Notes: generated by a model from the sequence alone, not told the origin. A stretch of 64,000 bases of DNA from Sphingopyxis sp. H050 (GCF_001468265.1 NZ_LNRZ01000010.1:1-64000), one strand, 5' to 3'; counted from the first letter of the stretch, positions 46,385 to 56,172 are shown. Numbers and translations are program-made.

Positions 46385-47668
46385 TCACTTCCCGATGCAA
46401 AAACGCCCGAACAGCGCGTCGAGCATATCCTCCACCCCCGCCCTCCCGGTAATCCGGTCGAGCGCCGTCGCGGCGAGCCGCAACCGTTCGGCAATCAAGA
46501 TCAGATCGTCAGCTTCGCGCATCCCCGCTTCAACGCCAAGCCATTGTTTTGCCTCGGAAAGTGCCGCGCGCTGCCGCTGGCGCAGCGCCGCTTCACCCTC
46601 GCGCGGCAGCAGCGTTCGCGCCATTTCGACGATCATCGCGTGGAGCCGGTCCATCCCCTCGCCCGTCGCCGCCGACAGCATCAGGTCGCACCGCGCCGCC
46701 GCGGCCTCCGCCGCCGCATCGCCGCGCCAGCGATCGGCCTGCGCCGCGATCAATATCGCGCGCGGATGATCGGGCGCTTCTTTCGGCGGGCCCAGCCATA
46801 ACAGGATATCCGCCGCCTCGACCGCCGCCCTCGCGCGGTCGATGCCGATCGCCTCGATCGCATCGGCACCTTCGGCGCGGATCCCCGCCGTGTCCGAAAA
46901 GCGCATCGCGATCCCGTCGAGCGCCAGCGGCGTCTCGATCACGTCGCGCGTCGTCCCCTCGACGGGCGACACGATAGCCAGCTCGCGCTGCGCCAAGGCA
47001 TTGATCAGCGTCGATTTTCCGGCATTGGGCGGCCCCGCGATCACCACCGACAGCCCCTCGGCAATCACCTCCGCCGCCGGCCGCGCCAGCCATTCGCCCA
47101 GCTCCGCCCCCAAATCGGCCATCCCCTGGATCAAACGCTGCGCGGCACCTTCGTAAACTTCGACATCATCCTCATCGGCAAAATTGAGTTCGGCCTCCGC
47201 CCCCGCCATCAGCCCCAGCAACCGCTCCTGCCACCCCGCCACCGCACGCGACACATGCCCGCTCGCCATCCCGAGCGCCTGCACCCGCTGGCTCTCGGTC
47301 TCCGCCGCCAGCAGATCGGCAAGCCCCTCGGCCTCGGCCAGGTCGATCCGGCCGTTGAGGAACGCCCGCCGCGTAAACTCCCCCGCCTCGGCGCGCCGCA
47401 ATCCCCGCATCGCACCCAGCGCCGCTTCGACCGCCGCAACCACGGCCCGGCCGCCATGCAAATGCAGCTCGGCCAGATCCTCGCCCGTCGCCGTCGCCGG
47501 CCCCGGAAACCACAGCATCAGCGCGCGATCGAGCGGAGCGCCATCACGATCTTTCAGATTGGCCAGCGACGCATGCCGCGGTTCCGGCAATCGCCCGGCA
47601 AGCGCGGCCAACGCCTCACCTGCCCGCGGCCCGCTGATCCGCACGACCCCGATCGCCGCCGGCGGCAT
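46385..47668 (-). CDS. mnmE: tRNA modification GTPase MnmE (start codon unclear)
   Basis: The frame gives 427 residues from ATG 47668. The G domain has GPPNAGKSTLINAL (P-loop), GTTRD (switch I) and DTAGIR. The C-terminal catalytic cysteine is present in the final FGRFCIGK motif. The conserved N-terminus of the family (DTIFALSSG) is encoded in frame just upstream at 47669-47695 but has no ATG, GTG or TTG before it. The only plausible start is CTG at 47714-47716, which overlaps the preceding stop as CTGA. If used, the protein has 443 residues. Otherwise translation from 47668 removes part of the folate-binding domain. Confidence 0.9.
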   Translation of the reverse strand: MPPAAIGVVRISGPRAGEALAALAGRLPEPRHASLANLKDRDGAPLDRALMLWFPGPATATGEDLAELHLHGGRAVVAAVEAALGAMRGLRRAEAGEFTRRAFLNGRIDLAEAEGLADLLAAETESQRVQALGMASGHVSRAVAGWQERLLGLMAGAEAELNFADEDDVEVYEGAAQRLIQGMADLGAELGEWLARPAAEVIAEGLSVVIAGPPNAGKSTLINALAQRELAIVSPVEGTTRDVIETPLALDGIAMRFSDTAGIRAEGADAIEAIGIDRARAAVEAADILLWLGPPKEAPDHPRAILIAAQADRWRGDAAAEAAAARCDLMLSAATGEGMDRLHAMIVEMARTLLPREGEAALRQRQRAALSEAKQWLGVEAGMREADDLILIAERLRLAATALDRITGRAGVEDMLDALFGRFCIGK

Positions 47669-47712
47669 CCCGCTCGACAGCGCAAAAATCGTATCACTTC
47701 CAGTCGCCTGGT

Positions 47713-48000
47713 TCAGCTTTTACGCCCCTTGGAGCCTTTGTCGTCGTCGTTCGATTTCGACGATCCGCCCATCAGGCCACCGCCGAACTGGCCGAGCAGG
47801 GACTGGACGAGCTCAAGCCCGCTGCCGCCCATCGGCACCCAGGTCTTGACCATCTGCTGCACCATGTCGGGGGTGATCCCCTTCGCCATCAGTTCCTTGA
47901 CGCGGCTCAGATAAATGTCGTGCAGCGGCTCTAGGTCGGGGAGCCCGAACAGGCGCCGCGCTTCCTCCGGCGTGCAATCGATCTCGATATTGAATTTCAT
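47713..48000 (-). CDS. DUF6489 family protein
   Basis: A 95-residue protein starting MKFNIEIDCTPEEARRLFGLPDL, the signature of a small alphaproteobacterial family (DUF6489). The central helix is amphipathic. The end is glycine- then lysine/aspartate-rich and probably disordered. Function is unknown. Its stop TGA overlaps the CTG proposed as the mnmE start, suggesting co-translation. It diverges from the dienelactone hydrolase gene. Confidence 0.8.
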   Translation of the reverse strand: MKFNIEIDCTPEEARRLFGLPDLEPLHDIYLSRVKELMAKGITPDMVQQMVKTWVPMGGSGLELVQSLLGQFGGGLMGGSSKSNDDDKGSKGRKS

Positions 48001-48096
48001 CGCCGTGCCTTTCGCCCCTTTCGGCGCTTGAGCCGCGCCATCACGGCCGCTAGCTTCGCGCTTTCCCTACGAATAAGCAAGTCAGGAGAGCCTCCC

Positions 48097-48795
48097 ATGT
48101 CCGCGACGAACATCTCCATCCCCGCGCTCGACGGGACAAGCGATATTCCCGCCTATGTCGCGCGTCCCGACGCCGATTCGTCGCGCGCGATCATCGTGAT
48201 CCCGGAGATTTTCGGGGTGAACGCCGGGATCCGCGAGAAGTGCGACGAGTGGGCCGCGCAAGGCTATCTCGCGATCGCGCCCGACCTCTTCTGGCGCTTC
48301 GCCCCCGGCGTCGAACTCGATCCCGATGTCGAGGCCGAATTGCAGGAGGCGTTCGGCTATTTCGGCCAATATGACGCCGACCTCGGGGTTCAGGACATCG
48401 AAGCCGCGATCCGCTGGCTCCATGCACAAGGCGCGAGCAAAGTCGGCTGCGTCGGATTCTGCCTCGGCGGCCGCCTCGCCTACATGACTGCCGCGCGCAC
48501 CGACATCAATGCGTCGGTCGGCTATTATGGCGTCATGATCGACCAGATGCTGAACGAAAGCCACGCGATCGCGCACCCGCTGATGCTCCACGTGCCGACT
48601 GCCGACCATCTCGTCAGTCCCGAAGCGCAGGCGAAGATGCACGAGGGGCTCGATCCGAACCCGAAGGTCACGCTCCACGATTACGAAGGCCTCGATCATG
48701 GTTTCGCCGCGACAAGCGGCAATCGCCGCGACGAGGCCGGCGCGCAGCTCGCCGACGGCCGCACCCGGGCCTTCTTCGCCGAGCATCTCGCATGA
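48097..48795 (+). CDS. Dienelactone hydrolase family protein
   Basis: A 232-residue alpha/beta hydrolase. The nucleophile is the cysteine in GFCLGGRLA (as in carboxymethylenebutenolidase), the acid is the aspartate in TADHLV and the base is the histidine in DHGFA. IPEIFGVNAGIREKCD is the conserved family opening. AGGAGAG six bases before the ATG fixes the start. Likely a dienelactone or related ester hydrolase; no aromatic pathway genes are beside it. The NTF2-like gene follows in an ATGA overlap. Confidence 0.87.
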   Translation: MSATNISIPALDGTSDIPAYVARPDADSSRAIIVIPEIFGVNAGIREKCDEWAAQGYLAIAPDLFWRFAPGVELDPDVEAELQEAFGYFGQYDADLGVQDIEAAIRWLHAQGASKVGCVGFCLGGRLAYMTAARTDINASVGYYGVMIDQMLNESHAIAHPLMLHVPTADHLVSPEAQAKMHEGLDPNPKVTLHDYEGLDHGFAATSGNRRDEAGAQLADGRTRAFFAEHLA

Positions 48796-49187
48796 CCGCG
48801 CGGCAGGGCCTCGCCCTCTGGCATGCCTATATGCAGGCCGGCGACGCGCAGGCGCTCCGCGACATTCTCGCGGAGGATGCGGTGTTCCACTCGCCCGTCG
48901 TCCACACGCCGCAGGCAGGACACGACAAGGTCTTCGCCTATCTCCACGCCGCGAGCCATGTCCTTGGCGGCGACGATTTCCGCTATCTGCGCGAGATCGT
49001 CGACGGCGATCAGGCGATGCTCGAATTCCAGACCGAGCTCGACGGCATCCAGATCAACGGCGTCGACATCATCCGATGGAACGATGACGGAAAGATAAGC
49101 GATTTTAAGGTGATGGTCAGGCCGCTCAAGGCGATCAACAAGGTCTGGGAAAAGATGGCCGCGATGCTGGCGGCGCAAGCCGGCTAG
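48792..49187 (+). CDS. SnoaL/NTF2-like protein
   Basis: A 131-residue cone-fold protein. The alpha-helix AYMQAGDAQALRDILAEDAVFHSPVV and the four following beta strands, ending in a DFKVMVRPLKAI segment, are typical of NTF2-like ketosteroid-isomerase-fold proteins. These may be enzymes or small-molecule binders. It is translationally coupled to the dienelactone hydrolase, so a shared substrate is possible. Confidence 0.8.
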   Translation: MTARQGLALWHAYMQAGDAQALRDILAEDAVFHSPVVHTPQAGHDKVFAYLHAASHVLGGDDFRYLREIVDGDQAMLEFQTELDGIQINGVDIIRWNDDGKISDFKVMVRPLKAINKVWEKMAAMLAAQAG

Positions 49188-49195
49188 CATCGCGG

Positions 49196-49597
49196 TTATA
49201 TCAGGCTGAGTTCAGCCAGCTCGCGGTAAAGCTCGGGTGGCAAGTCGCTTATCCCGTCATCGCCGTCCATGCTCTTGGGCGCATCGGCCTCGGCCAGATA
49301 GCGCCAGCCCTGATGCGCGCGCTTCGGTTGCGGATGCACACGCTCGAGCTCGGCCACACAGACGATGTCGATGCGTCCGTCCTCGCGATCATCGAAACGC
49401 AGTATTTCGACGCGCCCGACCAGCATATGCTTCACGATGAAGTGCAGCTTGCCGCCGATCAGTTCGTCGGCGCGCTTCGGCTTGAACCGCGTCGTAAAAT
49501 ACACCTCGCCGCGTTCGGCCCGCGATGCGATCCGCGCGGCAAGCGTCGGATAGTCGGGGCAGCCGACGGCGACACGGGTCATGTGGAGCTGGGCCAT
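49196..49597 (-). CDS. DUF1489 family protein
   Basis: A 133-residue protein of an alphaproteobacterial family without known function. It opens with HMTRVAVGCPDY, has the conserved central TTRFKPKRADELIGGKLHFIVK region and the late HQGWRYLEA-like segment HQGWRYLAEADAP. It converges with the NTF2-like gene, with eight bases between stops. Confidence 0.8.
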   Translation of the reverse strand: MAQLHMTRVAVGCPDYPTLAARIASRAERGEVYFTTRFKPKRADELIGGKLHFIVKHMLVGRVEILRFDDREDGRIDIVCVAELERVHPQPKRAHQGWRYLAEADAPKSMDGDDGISDLPPELYRELAELSLI

Positions 49598-49622
49598 GCC
49601 CGCCAGATGGGATGCCGATAAG

Positions 49623-49651
49623 GAAAAAGCCAGCCCCTTGCAGAGCTGGCT
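49623..49651 (-). terminator. Rho-independent terminator of terC
   Basis: AGCCAGC and GCTGGCT form a 7-bp stem with a 10-base loop, followed on the minus strand by TTTTCC. It begins seven bases after the TerC stop. Confidence 0.75.
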
Positions 49652-49657
49652 CTTCGT

Positions 49658-50383
49658 TCAGCCGAACAGCGTCCCGATACCGACGCCTGGATCAATCCAG
49701 CCTTCATAGATCATCTTGACCGCGACATAGAGGATGACGGCAAGGCCGACATAAGCGATCCAGCGATAGCGTTCGATATATTTGGCGATGACGTTGGCGG
49801 CGAGGCCCATCAGCGCGACCGCGACGATCAGGCCGACGATCATGATGCCGGGATGATCGCGCGCCGCGCCGGCGACCGCGAGCACATTGTCGAGGCTCAT
49901 GCTGACGTCGGCAACCGCGACGGCCCAGGCGGCCGCTGCGAAGCTCTTCGCAGGTTTCAGGCCCGAATGCTCGTCGCCCTGGACTTCCGGCGAACCCGCC
50001 GAATGGGCACCCTCGCGCAGTTCGCGCCACATCTTCCAGGCCACCCAGATCAGCAACAGGCCACCGACGAAGATCAGGCCGACGATGCCCATCAGCTGCT
50101 GGACGACGAGCGCAAAAGCAACGCGTAGCACCAAGGCGGCAAGCACGCCGATGAGGATGACCTTGCGTCGCTGGTCGGCCGGAAGCCCGGCGGCCAGGGC
50201 GCCAACGACGATGGCATTGTCGCCCGCAAGCACGATGTCGATCATCAGCACCTGCAGGAACGCCGACATCGCGGCCGGCGACCCGATATTGCTGAAGTCA
50301 TCAACGATATGCTGCCAGATCTCGGCCGGCGACCCGAAACTCGGTGCGGCAGCGGCGGCTTGCGTCAAAATATCCAATATCAC
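49658..50383 (-). CDS. TerC/YjbE-family integral membrane protein
   Basis: A 241-residue protein with seven predicted spans. TerC signatures are the acidic IDIVLAGDNAIVVG in an early helix and the matching ADVSMSLDNVLAVAG later, which together line a metal pathway. Members export manganese or accompany tellurite resistance. Substrate is inferred. Its start overlaps the ABM-domain gene stop by four bases. Confidence 0.87.
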   Translation of the reverse strand: MILDILTQAAAAAPSFGSPAEIWQHIVDDFSNIGSPAAMSAFLQVLMIDIVLAGDNAIVVGALAAGLPADQRRKVILIGVLAALVLRVAFALVVQQLMGIVGLIFVGGLLLIWVAWKMWRELREGAHSAGSPEVQGDEHSGLKPAKSFAAAAWAVAVADVSMSLDNVLAVAGAARDHPGIMIVGLIVAVALMGLAANVIAKYIERYRWIAYVGLAVILYVAVKMIYEGWIDPGVGIGTLFG

Positions 50384-50673
50384 AGCGGATCCCCGAAATA
50401 GCTGACCTGTGGCATAGGGTCATAAAAGCGATGCAGCAACGCCCGCCATCGTGGGTAGCGGTCTGATTGCCGGAAGCCGTCGCGATGATCCGCGACAGAC
50501 TCCCACTCTGCCAAAAGCAGGTAAAGCTGTCCGGTTCCTGTCGGACGGCGAATTTTGATCGAAAGAAAGCCGGGCGATACTTCGATCAGTGGTCGCGCCG
50601 CGGCGAAGGCCGCCTCGAACGCCGCTTCGCTCCCCGCACGCACGGGAAGGAGCGCATGTTCGAGGACGGCCAT
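50380..50673 (-). CDS. Antibiotic biosynthesis monooxygenase (ABM) domain protein
   Basis: A 97-residue dimeric ferredoxin-like ABM domain: LEHALLPVRAGSEAAFEAAF, GFLSIKIRRP and YLLLAEWESVADH match the family strands and helices. Such proteins are usually cofactor-free oxygenases or haem/quinone binders, but many are uncharacterised. It lies nine bases after rho and overlaps terC. Confidence 0.8.
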   Translation of the reverse strand: MAVLEHALLPVRAGSEAAFEAAFAAARPLIEVSPGFLSIKIRRPTGTGQLYLLLAEWESVADHRDGFRQSDRYPRWRALLHRFYDPMPQVSYFGDPL

Positions 50674-50682
50674 GGCGCCGGT

Positions 50683-51939
<1,257 letters not shown>

Positions 51940-52132
51940 GGGATAGATTCCGGGTATGAAATTCGGGAGATATCTGACTAAAATTCGTCGCACCGGCTGG
52001 TGCCTATCCGGCCGTGGGACGACCGTTATCGATAGCTCGGCGCATCGAAGCGCCGCCCGCGGAGGACGGGGTCGAACGGCCCCTATAACCGGCTCTTGCC
52101 TAAGTCAATCGCGCCCGCGCCAATCCGAGGGC

Positions 52133-52582
52133 TCATAAGGGGCGAACGATCACCAGGACGACGACGAGCGCCGCGGCGATGCCGGGGACTTCGTTGAGCA
52201 GCCGCAGCTGTTTCTCGGTCAGCGGGCGCTGGCCCTTGGCGAGCTTCTTGGCATAGCCGATCATCCAGCCATGATAGCCCGAAAGCGCGATCACGATCAG
52301 GAATTTGGCGAGAAACCAGCCCTCGTGCCAAAGATCCCCGTTGAAGGCGAGCATCAGCCCGAAGATCCAGACGAACAGGATCGACGGATTCAGGATAATC
52401 TTGCGCAGGCGATCCTCGCGCTCGATCCACTTCCTGTCCTCGTCCGATCCCACGGGGCACTGGTGGTGATAGACGAAGAACCGCGGCATCATGAACAGGC
52501 CGGCCATGAAGAAGATCACGAAGATGACGTGCGCGGCTTTGACCCAGAGCATCGTCACCCCCAAGAATCCTGCCAGTTCCAT
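52133..52582 (-). CDS. hemJ: Protoporphyrinogen oxidase HemJ
   Basis: A 149-residue membrane protein with four spans of the UPF0093/HemJ family. The conserved histidine and arginine-rich segments are in KAAHVIFVIFFMAGLFMMPR and the later ALSGYHGWMIGYAKK. HemJ oxidises protoporphyrinogen IX in bacteria lacking HemG/HemY and binds haem b. It lies nine bases from hemE and probably in one operon with it. Confidence 0.9.
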   Translation of the reverse strand: MELAGFLGVTMLWVKAAHVIFVIFFMAGLFMMPRFFVYHHQCPVGSDEDRKWIEREDRLRKIILNPSILFVWIFGLMLAFNGDLWHEGWFLAKFLIVIALSGYHGWMIGYAKKLAKGQRPLTEKQLRLLNEVPGIAAALVVVLVIVRPL

Positions 52583-52591
52583 AGGTCCCGC

Positions 52592-53635
52592 CTAGCCACG
52601 AATGCGCCGGATCAGATGCTCGACATGGGCGATCGGTGTGTCGGGGACGATGCCATGGCCGAGATTGAAGATATGGGGACGCGACGGGAAGGCCGCAAGG
52701 ATACGGTCGATCGCCGTATCGAGCGCCTCACCGCCCGCCACGAGCGCCAGCGGGTCGAGATTGCCCTGCACCGGCAGATGCGCCGGAAGCGCCTGGTCAG
52801 CCCAGACCGGATCGACCGTCTCGTCGAGCCCGATGGCATCGGCGCCGACCTCGTTCGCATAGGCGGGCAGCTTGCCGCCGGCGCCTTTCGGAAAGCCGAT
52901 GACCGGCGTATCGGGATGGAGCGCCTTCAGCCGGCGAATAATCTCGGCATTGGGGGCGATCACCCAGCGTTCGAATTGCGCGGGGCTGAGACTTCCCGCC
53001 CAACTGTCGAAAAGCTGGACGGCTTCGACGCCGTTTTCGATCTGGCCCGAAAGATAGGTGACGCTGAGATCGAGGATCGCGTCGATGATCGCCTGGAACG
53101 CCACTGGATCGCCGAATGCCACGCGACGCGCCTGCGCCTGGTCTTTCGACCCCTGCCCGGCCACCATATAGGTAGCGACAGTCCAGGGGCTGCCGGCAAA
53201 GCCGAGGAAGGTCGTCTCGGCGGGCAACGACGCCGCAACGCGCGCGACGGTGCCATAGACGGGGTCGAGCCGCTGCGGCATCGCCTCGAGCGACGCCAGC
53301 GCGCTGTCGACCAGCGGCGGGGCCAGCCGCGGCCCTTCGCCCGCCTCAAACCACAGATGCTGGCCCAATGCGTGCGGAACGACGAGAATGTCGGAAAACA
53401 GGATCGCGCCGTCGAAGCCAAAGCGCCGGATCGGTTGCAAGGTCACCTCGGCAGCGGCCTCACTGTCATAGCACAGCTCCAGGAACCCGCCTTTGGTTTC
53501 ACGCAGCGCGCGATATTCGGGCAGATAGCGTCCCGCCTGGCGCATCAGCCATAGCGCAGGCTTTTCCTGCCGCACCCCGCGCAGCGTTGCCAGCAAGCTC
53601 TTCGACGACGCCTTCACGCGGCCCCTCTTTCTCAT
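52592..53635 (-). CDS. hemE: Uroporphyrinogen decarboxylase
   Basis: A 347-residue TIM-barrel enzyme that decarboxylates uroporphyrinogen III to coproporphyrinogen III. PALWLMRQAGRYLPEYR, ILFSDILVVPHALG, GFAGSPWTVATYM, FDSWAGSLSP and FNLGHGIVPDTP are all family signatures. ATG 53635 is used; GTG 53617 behind GAGGGG is a plausible alternative. The gene points away from the predicted origin. Confidence 0.96.
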   Translation of the reverse strand: MRKRGRVKASSKSLLATLRGVRQEKPALWLMRQAGRYLPEYRALRETKGGFLELCYDSEAAAEVTLQPIRRFGFDGAILFSDILVVPHALGQHLWFEAGEGPRLAPPLVDSALASLEAMPQRLDPVYGTVARVAASLPAETTFLGFAGSPWTVATYMVAGQGSKDQAQARRVAFGDPVAFQAIIDAILDLSVTYLSGQIENGVEAVQLFDSWAGSLSPAQFERWVIAPNAEIIRRLKALHPDTPVIGFPKGAGGKLPAYANEVGADAIGLDETVDPVWADQALPAHLPVQGNLDPLALVAGGEALDTAIDRILAAFPSRPHIFNLGHGIVPDTPIAHVEHLIRRIRG

Positions 53636-53786
53636 CTCAATAATAATATAAATAAATTTGTGGTGGTTTGTTGGTCGGCGGACAGCGCGGCTTTAGGCTG
53701 CAGCACCTCTTTTGCCAACATATTGACTCCGCGCGTCACGGGTAACGTCACGGAGTCGCACAGGGTTGTGCCCCTAATTCACAGCC

Positions 53787-53795
53787 TGTGGATAA
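53787..53795 (-). promoter_or_regulatory. DnaA box
   Basis: TTATCCACA on the minus strand, a perfect consensus match. Confidence 0.8.
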
Positions 53796-53806
53796 GATTC
53801 ATCCCT

Positions 53807-53815
53807 TGTGGACAA
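53807..53815 (-). promoter_or_regulatory. DnaA box (one mismatch)
   Basis: TTGTCCACA on the minus strand, 20 bp from the previous box in the same orientation, i.e. about two helical turns. Confidence 0.65.
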
Positions 53816-53888
53816 GCCGTGGAGCGGAATCGACAGCGCCGGGGATGAATCCACCGTGCCGATCTTGTCCCTGCGCTTATACCGGAAT

Positions 53889-53897
53889 TTATCCACA
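53889..53897 (+). promoter_or_regulatory. DnaA box
   Basis: TTATCCACA on the plus strand, a perfect consensus match facing the other two. Confidence 0.8.
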
Positions 53898-53954
53898 GCC
53901 CGATTTGCTCGTCTGGGATTGCCTTTTTCTGCCGGTCGACGCCATGGTGGCCGC

Positions 53955-54767
53955 ATGAGCCGTCTCCACCTGCACCTCATATCCGATTCCACGGGCGAGA
54001 CGCTCGAGAATATCGCCAAGGCGGCGATCGCGCAGTTCGACGATGTCGAGGTCGTGCGCCATTTCTGGCCGATGGTGCGATCGGAATCGCACCTCGACCG
54101 CATCATCGCCGAGGTCCAGGCAAGCCCTGGCATGATTCTCTTCACGCTGGTGAACGGCGAGCTGCGTGCCAGTCTCGAACGCCGCGCCGCCGCGCTCAAC
54201 CTGCCGATCGTGCCCGCGCTCGACGCGGTGACCGACGCGCTTTCGCGGATGCTCGGACAGGAGGCCAAGGCGCGTCCTGGTCGGCAGCACCAGCTCGACG
54301 CCGCCTATTTCGCGCGGGTCGAGGCGATCCAATTCACCGTCGCGCACGACGACGGGATTGGCTGGGAGAATTGGGAAGAGGCCGACATCGTGCTTGCGGG
54401 CGTCTCGCGCACGTCGAAGACTCCGACGAGCATCTATCTCGCCAACCGCGGCTTTAAGACTGCGAACATCCCGATCGTCCCCGAATCGCCGCCGCCGAAC
54501 GCGCTCTACAACCTCAGGAAGCCGCTGGTGGTCGGCCTCACTACCGGCCTCGACCGGCTCGTCCAGGTCCGCCGCAACCGGCTTCTCTCTTTGAACCAGG
54601 CGCCCGAAACCGCCTATGTCGACGACGAGCGCGTGAAAGCCGAGCTCGCCTACGCCCGCCGGATGTTCGCCGACAACAGCTGGCCGGTGATCGACGTGAC
54701 GCGCCGCTCGATCGAGGAGACCGCCGCCGCGGTGATCAAGCTTGTCGAAGATCGCGCCTCGGCATGA
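53955..54767 (+). CDS. ppsR: Pyruvate, phosphate dikinase regulatory protein (PpsR/DUF299)
   Basis: A 270-residue bifunctional kinase/phosphorylase of the DUF299 family. LHLISDSTGETL opens the protein and the P-loop-like GVSRTSKTPTSIYLA lies near residue 150. It reversibly phosphorylates pyruvate phosphate dikinase or PEP synthase. It is the homologue of Rickettsia RP001, the marker gene next to oriC. Open frame upstream of ATG 53955 crosses the origin and is not coding. maf overlaps by four bases. Confidence 0.93.
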   Translation: MSRLHLHLISDSTGETLENIAKAAIAQFDDVEVVRHFWPMVRSESHLDRIIAEVQASPGMILFTLVNGELRASLERRAAALNLPIVPALDAVTDALSRMLGQEAKARPGRQHQLDAAYFARVEAIQFTVAHDDGIGWENWEEADIVLAGVSRTSKTPTSIYLANRGFKTANIPIVPESPPPNALYNLRKPLVVGLTTGLDRLVQVRRNRLLSLNQAPETAYVDDERVKAELAYARRMFADNSWPVIDVTRRSIEETAAAVIKLVEDRASA

Positions 54768-55363
54768 CCCAGCTTCTTCTGGCATCGCAAAGCAGCGGGC
54801 GCGCCGCCATGCTCCGCGCCGCCGGGCTCAGCTTCGAGACCACGGCCGCGCATGTTGACGAGGACGGGCTGACGGCGTCGCTGCTTGCGGCTGGACAAAC
54901 GCCGCGTAACATCGCCGACGCGCTTGCCGAAGCGAAGGCGGTCAAAATCTCGTCGCGGCTGCCCGGCGTGACTGTGATCGGCGCCGATTCGACGCTCGCG
55001 CTCGACGATGGATCGATGCTCTCGAAACCCCAGACGCCCGAAGAGGCGGCCGATCATCTCCGCCGCATGGCAGGCGCCCGCCACCGGCTGTTCAGCGCCG
55101 CGGTCGCCGCTCGCGACGGCGCGCCAGTCTGGCGTGCGATCGGCGAGGCGAAGCTCTGGATGCGGCCCTTGTCCGATGGCTTCATCGCCGACTATGTCGC
55201 CGGGAACTGGGACAGCATCCGCTGGACCGTCGGCTGTTACGAGATCGAGGGGGCGGGCGTGCAATTATTCGACCGGGTCGAGGGCGACCCCTGGACGATT
55301 ATCGGCATGCCGATGCTGCCTTTGCTTGCGTGGCTGCGCGCCGCCGGACTGGCGCCGCAATGA
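54764..55363 (+). CDS. maf: Maf-family nucleotide pyrophosphatase
   Basis: A 199-residue house-cleaning phosphatase. LLLASQSSGRAAMLRAAGL at the start, GADSTLALDDG in place of the usual GADT motif, and the later GCYEIEGAG are Maf signatures. It hydrolyses non-canonical or pyrimidine nucleoside triphosphates. It is coupled to ppsR and aroE by ATGA overlaps. Confidence 0.92.
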   Translation: MTQLLLASQSSGRAAMLRAAGLSFETTAAHVDEDGLTASLLAAGQTPRNIADALAEAKAVKISSRLPGVTVIGADSTLALDDGSMLSKPQTPEEAADHLRRMAGARHRLFSAAVAARDGAPVWRAIGEAKLWMRPLSDGFIADYVAGNWDSIRWTVGCYEIEGAGVQLFDRVEGDPWTIIGMPMLPLLAWLRAAGLAPQ

Positions 55364-56172
55364 GCAAGCCCTATACGGAGGTGATCGGCGACCCGATCGC
55401 CCATTCGAAATCGCCGCTGATCCACGGCTTCTGGCTCGAAGCACTCGGTATCGAGGGCGCGTATCGCCGCGCGCATGTGAAGCCCGAAAATCTCGAAAGC
55501 TTCATTGCCGACCGTAGGGCCGATCCCGACTGGCGCGGCTGCAACGTCACCATCCCGCACAAGCTAGCGGTGATGGATCTGGTCGATGATCCCGGCGACA
55601 TCCGCGGCACGATCGGCGCGATGAACACGATCGTTCGCCAAAAGGACGGATCGCTGATCGGCACCAACACCGATGCGGCGGGATTCTACGCGCCGCTCGC
55701 CGAACTCGATCTCGAAGGCGCGGCCGTCGCGGTCGTTGGCGCCGGCGGCGCCGCGCGCGCCGTGCTCTTTGCCCTCGCCCGCGCTGGCGTCGGCCATGTC
55801 ACGATTCTCAACCGCAGCCCCTTGAAAGCGATGGGCCTGCTCGCGACCTTCGGGCTCAAGGGCGACGTTGTCGCGCTCGACACCGCGCTGCCGCCAGTGT
55901 CACTGCTCGTGAACTCGAGCAGCCTCGGCATGGCGGGCCAGCCCCCGCTCGATTTCGACCTGTCGCCGCTGCCCGAAGACGCGATCGTCTACGATCTCGT
56001 CTACGCGCCGCTGCAGACCGCCCTGCTCAAGGCGGCCGAGGCGCGCGGGCTCGATACCGTCGACGGACTCGACATGCTGATCGGCCAGGCCGCGCTCGCC
56101 TTCGAGCTTTTCTTCGGCCGGTCGCCGCCCGAAGGCCGCGACGACGACTTGCGCGCGCTGCTCACCGCATGA
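55360..56172 (+). CDS. aroE: Shikimate dehydrogenase
   Basis: A 270-residue NADP-dependent enzyme of the shikimate pathway. The substrate domain has IGDPIAHSKSPLIH, the catalytic lysine in NVTIPHKLAV, and GTNTDAAGF. The cofactor domain has VVGAGGAARAVLFAL. GLDMLIGQAALAFELFFG closes the protein. It sits in the ppsR-maf-aroE-coaE operon with four-base overlaps. Confidence 0.95.
   Translation: MSKPYTEVIGDPIAHSKSPLIHGFWLEALGIEGAYRRAHVKPENLESFIADRRADPDWRGCNVTIPHKLAVMDLVDDPGDIRGTIGAMNTIVRQKDGSLIGTNTDAAGFYAPLAELDLEGAAVAVVGAGGAARAVLFALARAGVGHVTILNRSPLKAMGLLATFGLKGDVVALDTALPPVSLLVNSSSLGMAGQPPLDFDLSPLPEDAIVYDLVYAPLQTALLKAAEARGLDTVDGLDMLIGQAALAFELFFGRSPPEGRDDDLRALLTA

Larger units (their letters stand above)
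53636..53954. other. Predicted chromosomal replication origin (oriC)
   Basis: The gap between divergent hemE and ppsR, the position of oriC in Caulobacter and Rickettsia (hemE-RP001). It contains a 25-bp AT-only-like tract at 53636-53660, two perfect DnaA boxes (53787-53795 and 53889-53897), one near-perfect box (53807-53815) and a weak one (53775-53783). Five GANTC methylation sites lie at 53725, 53753, 53796, 53827 and 53847. Genes on both sides transcribe outward. No coding sequence is visible. The assignment combines sequence signals and conserved context. Confidence 0.82.
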
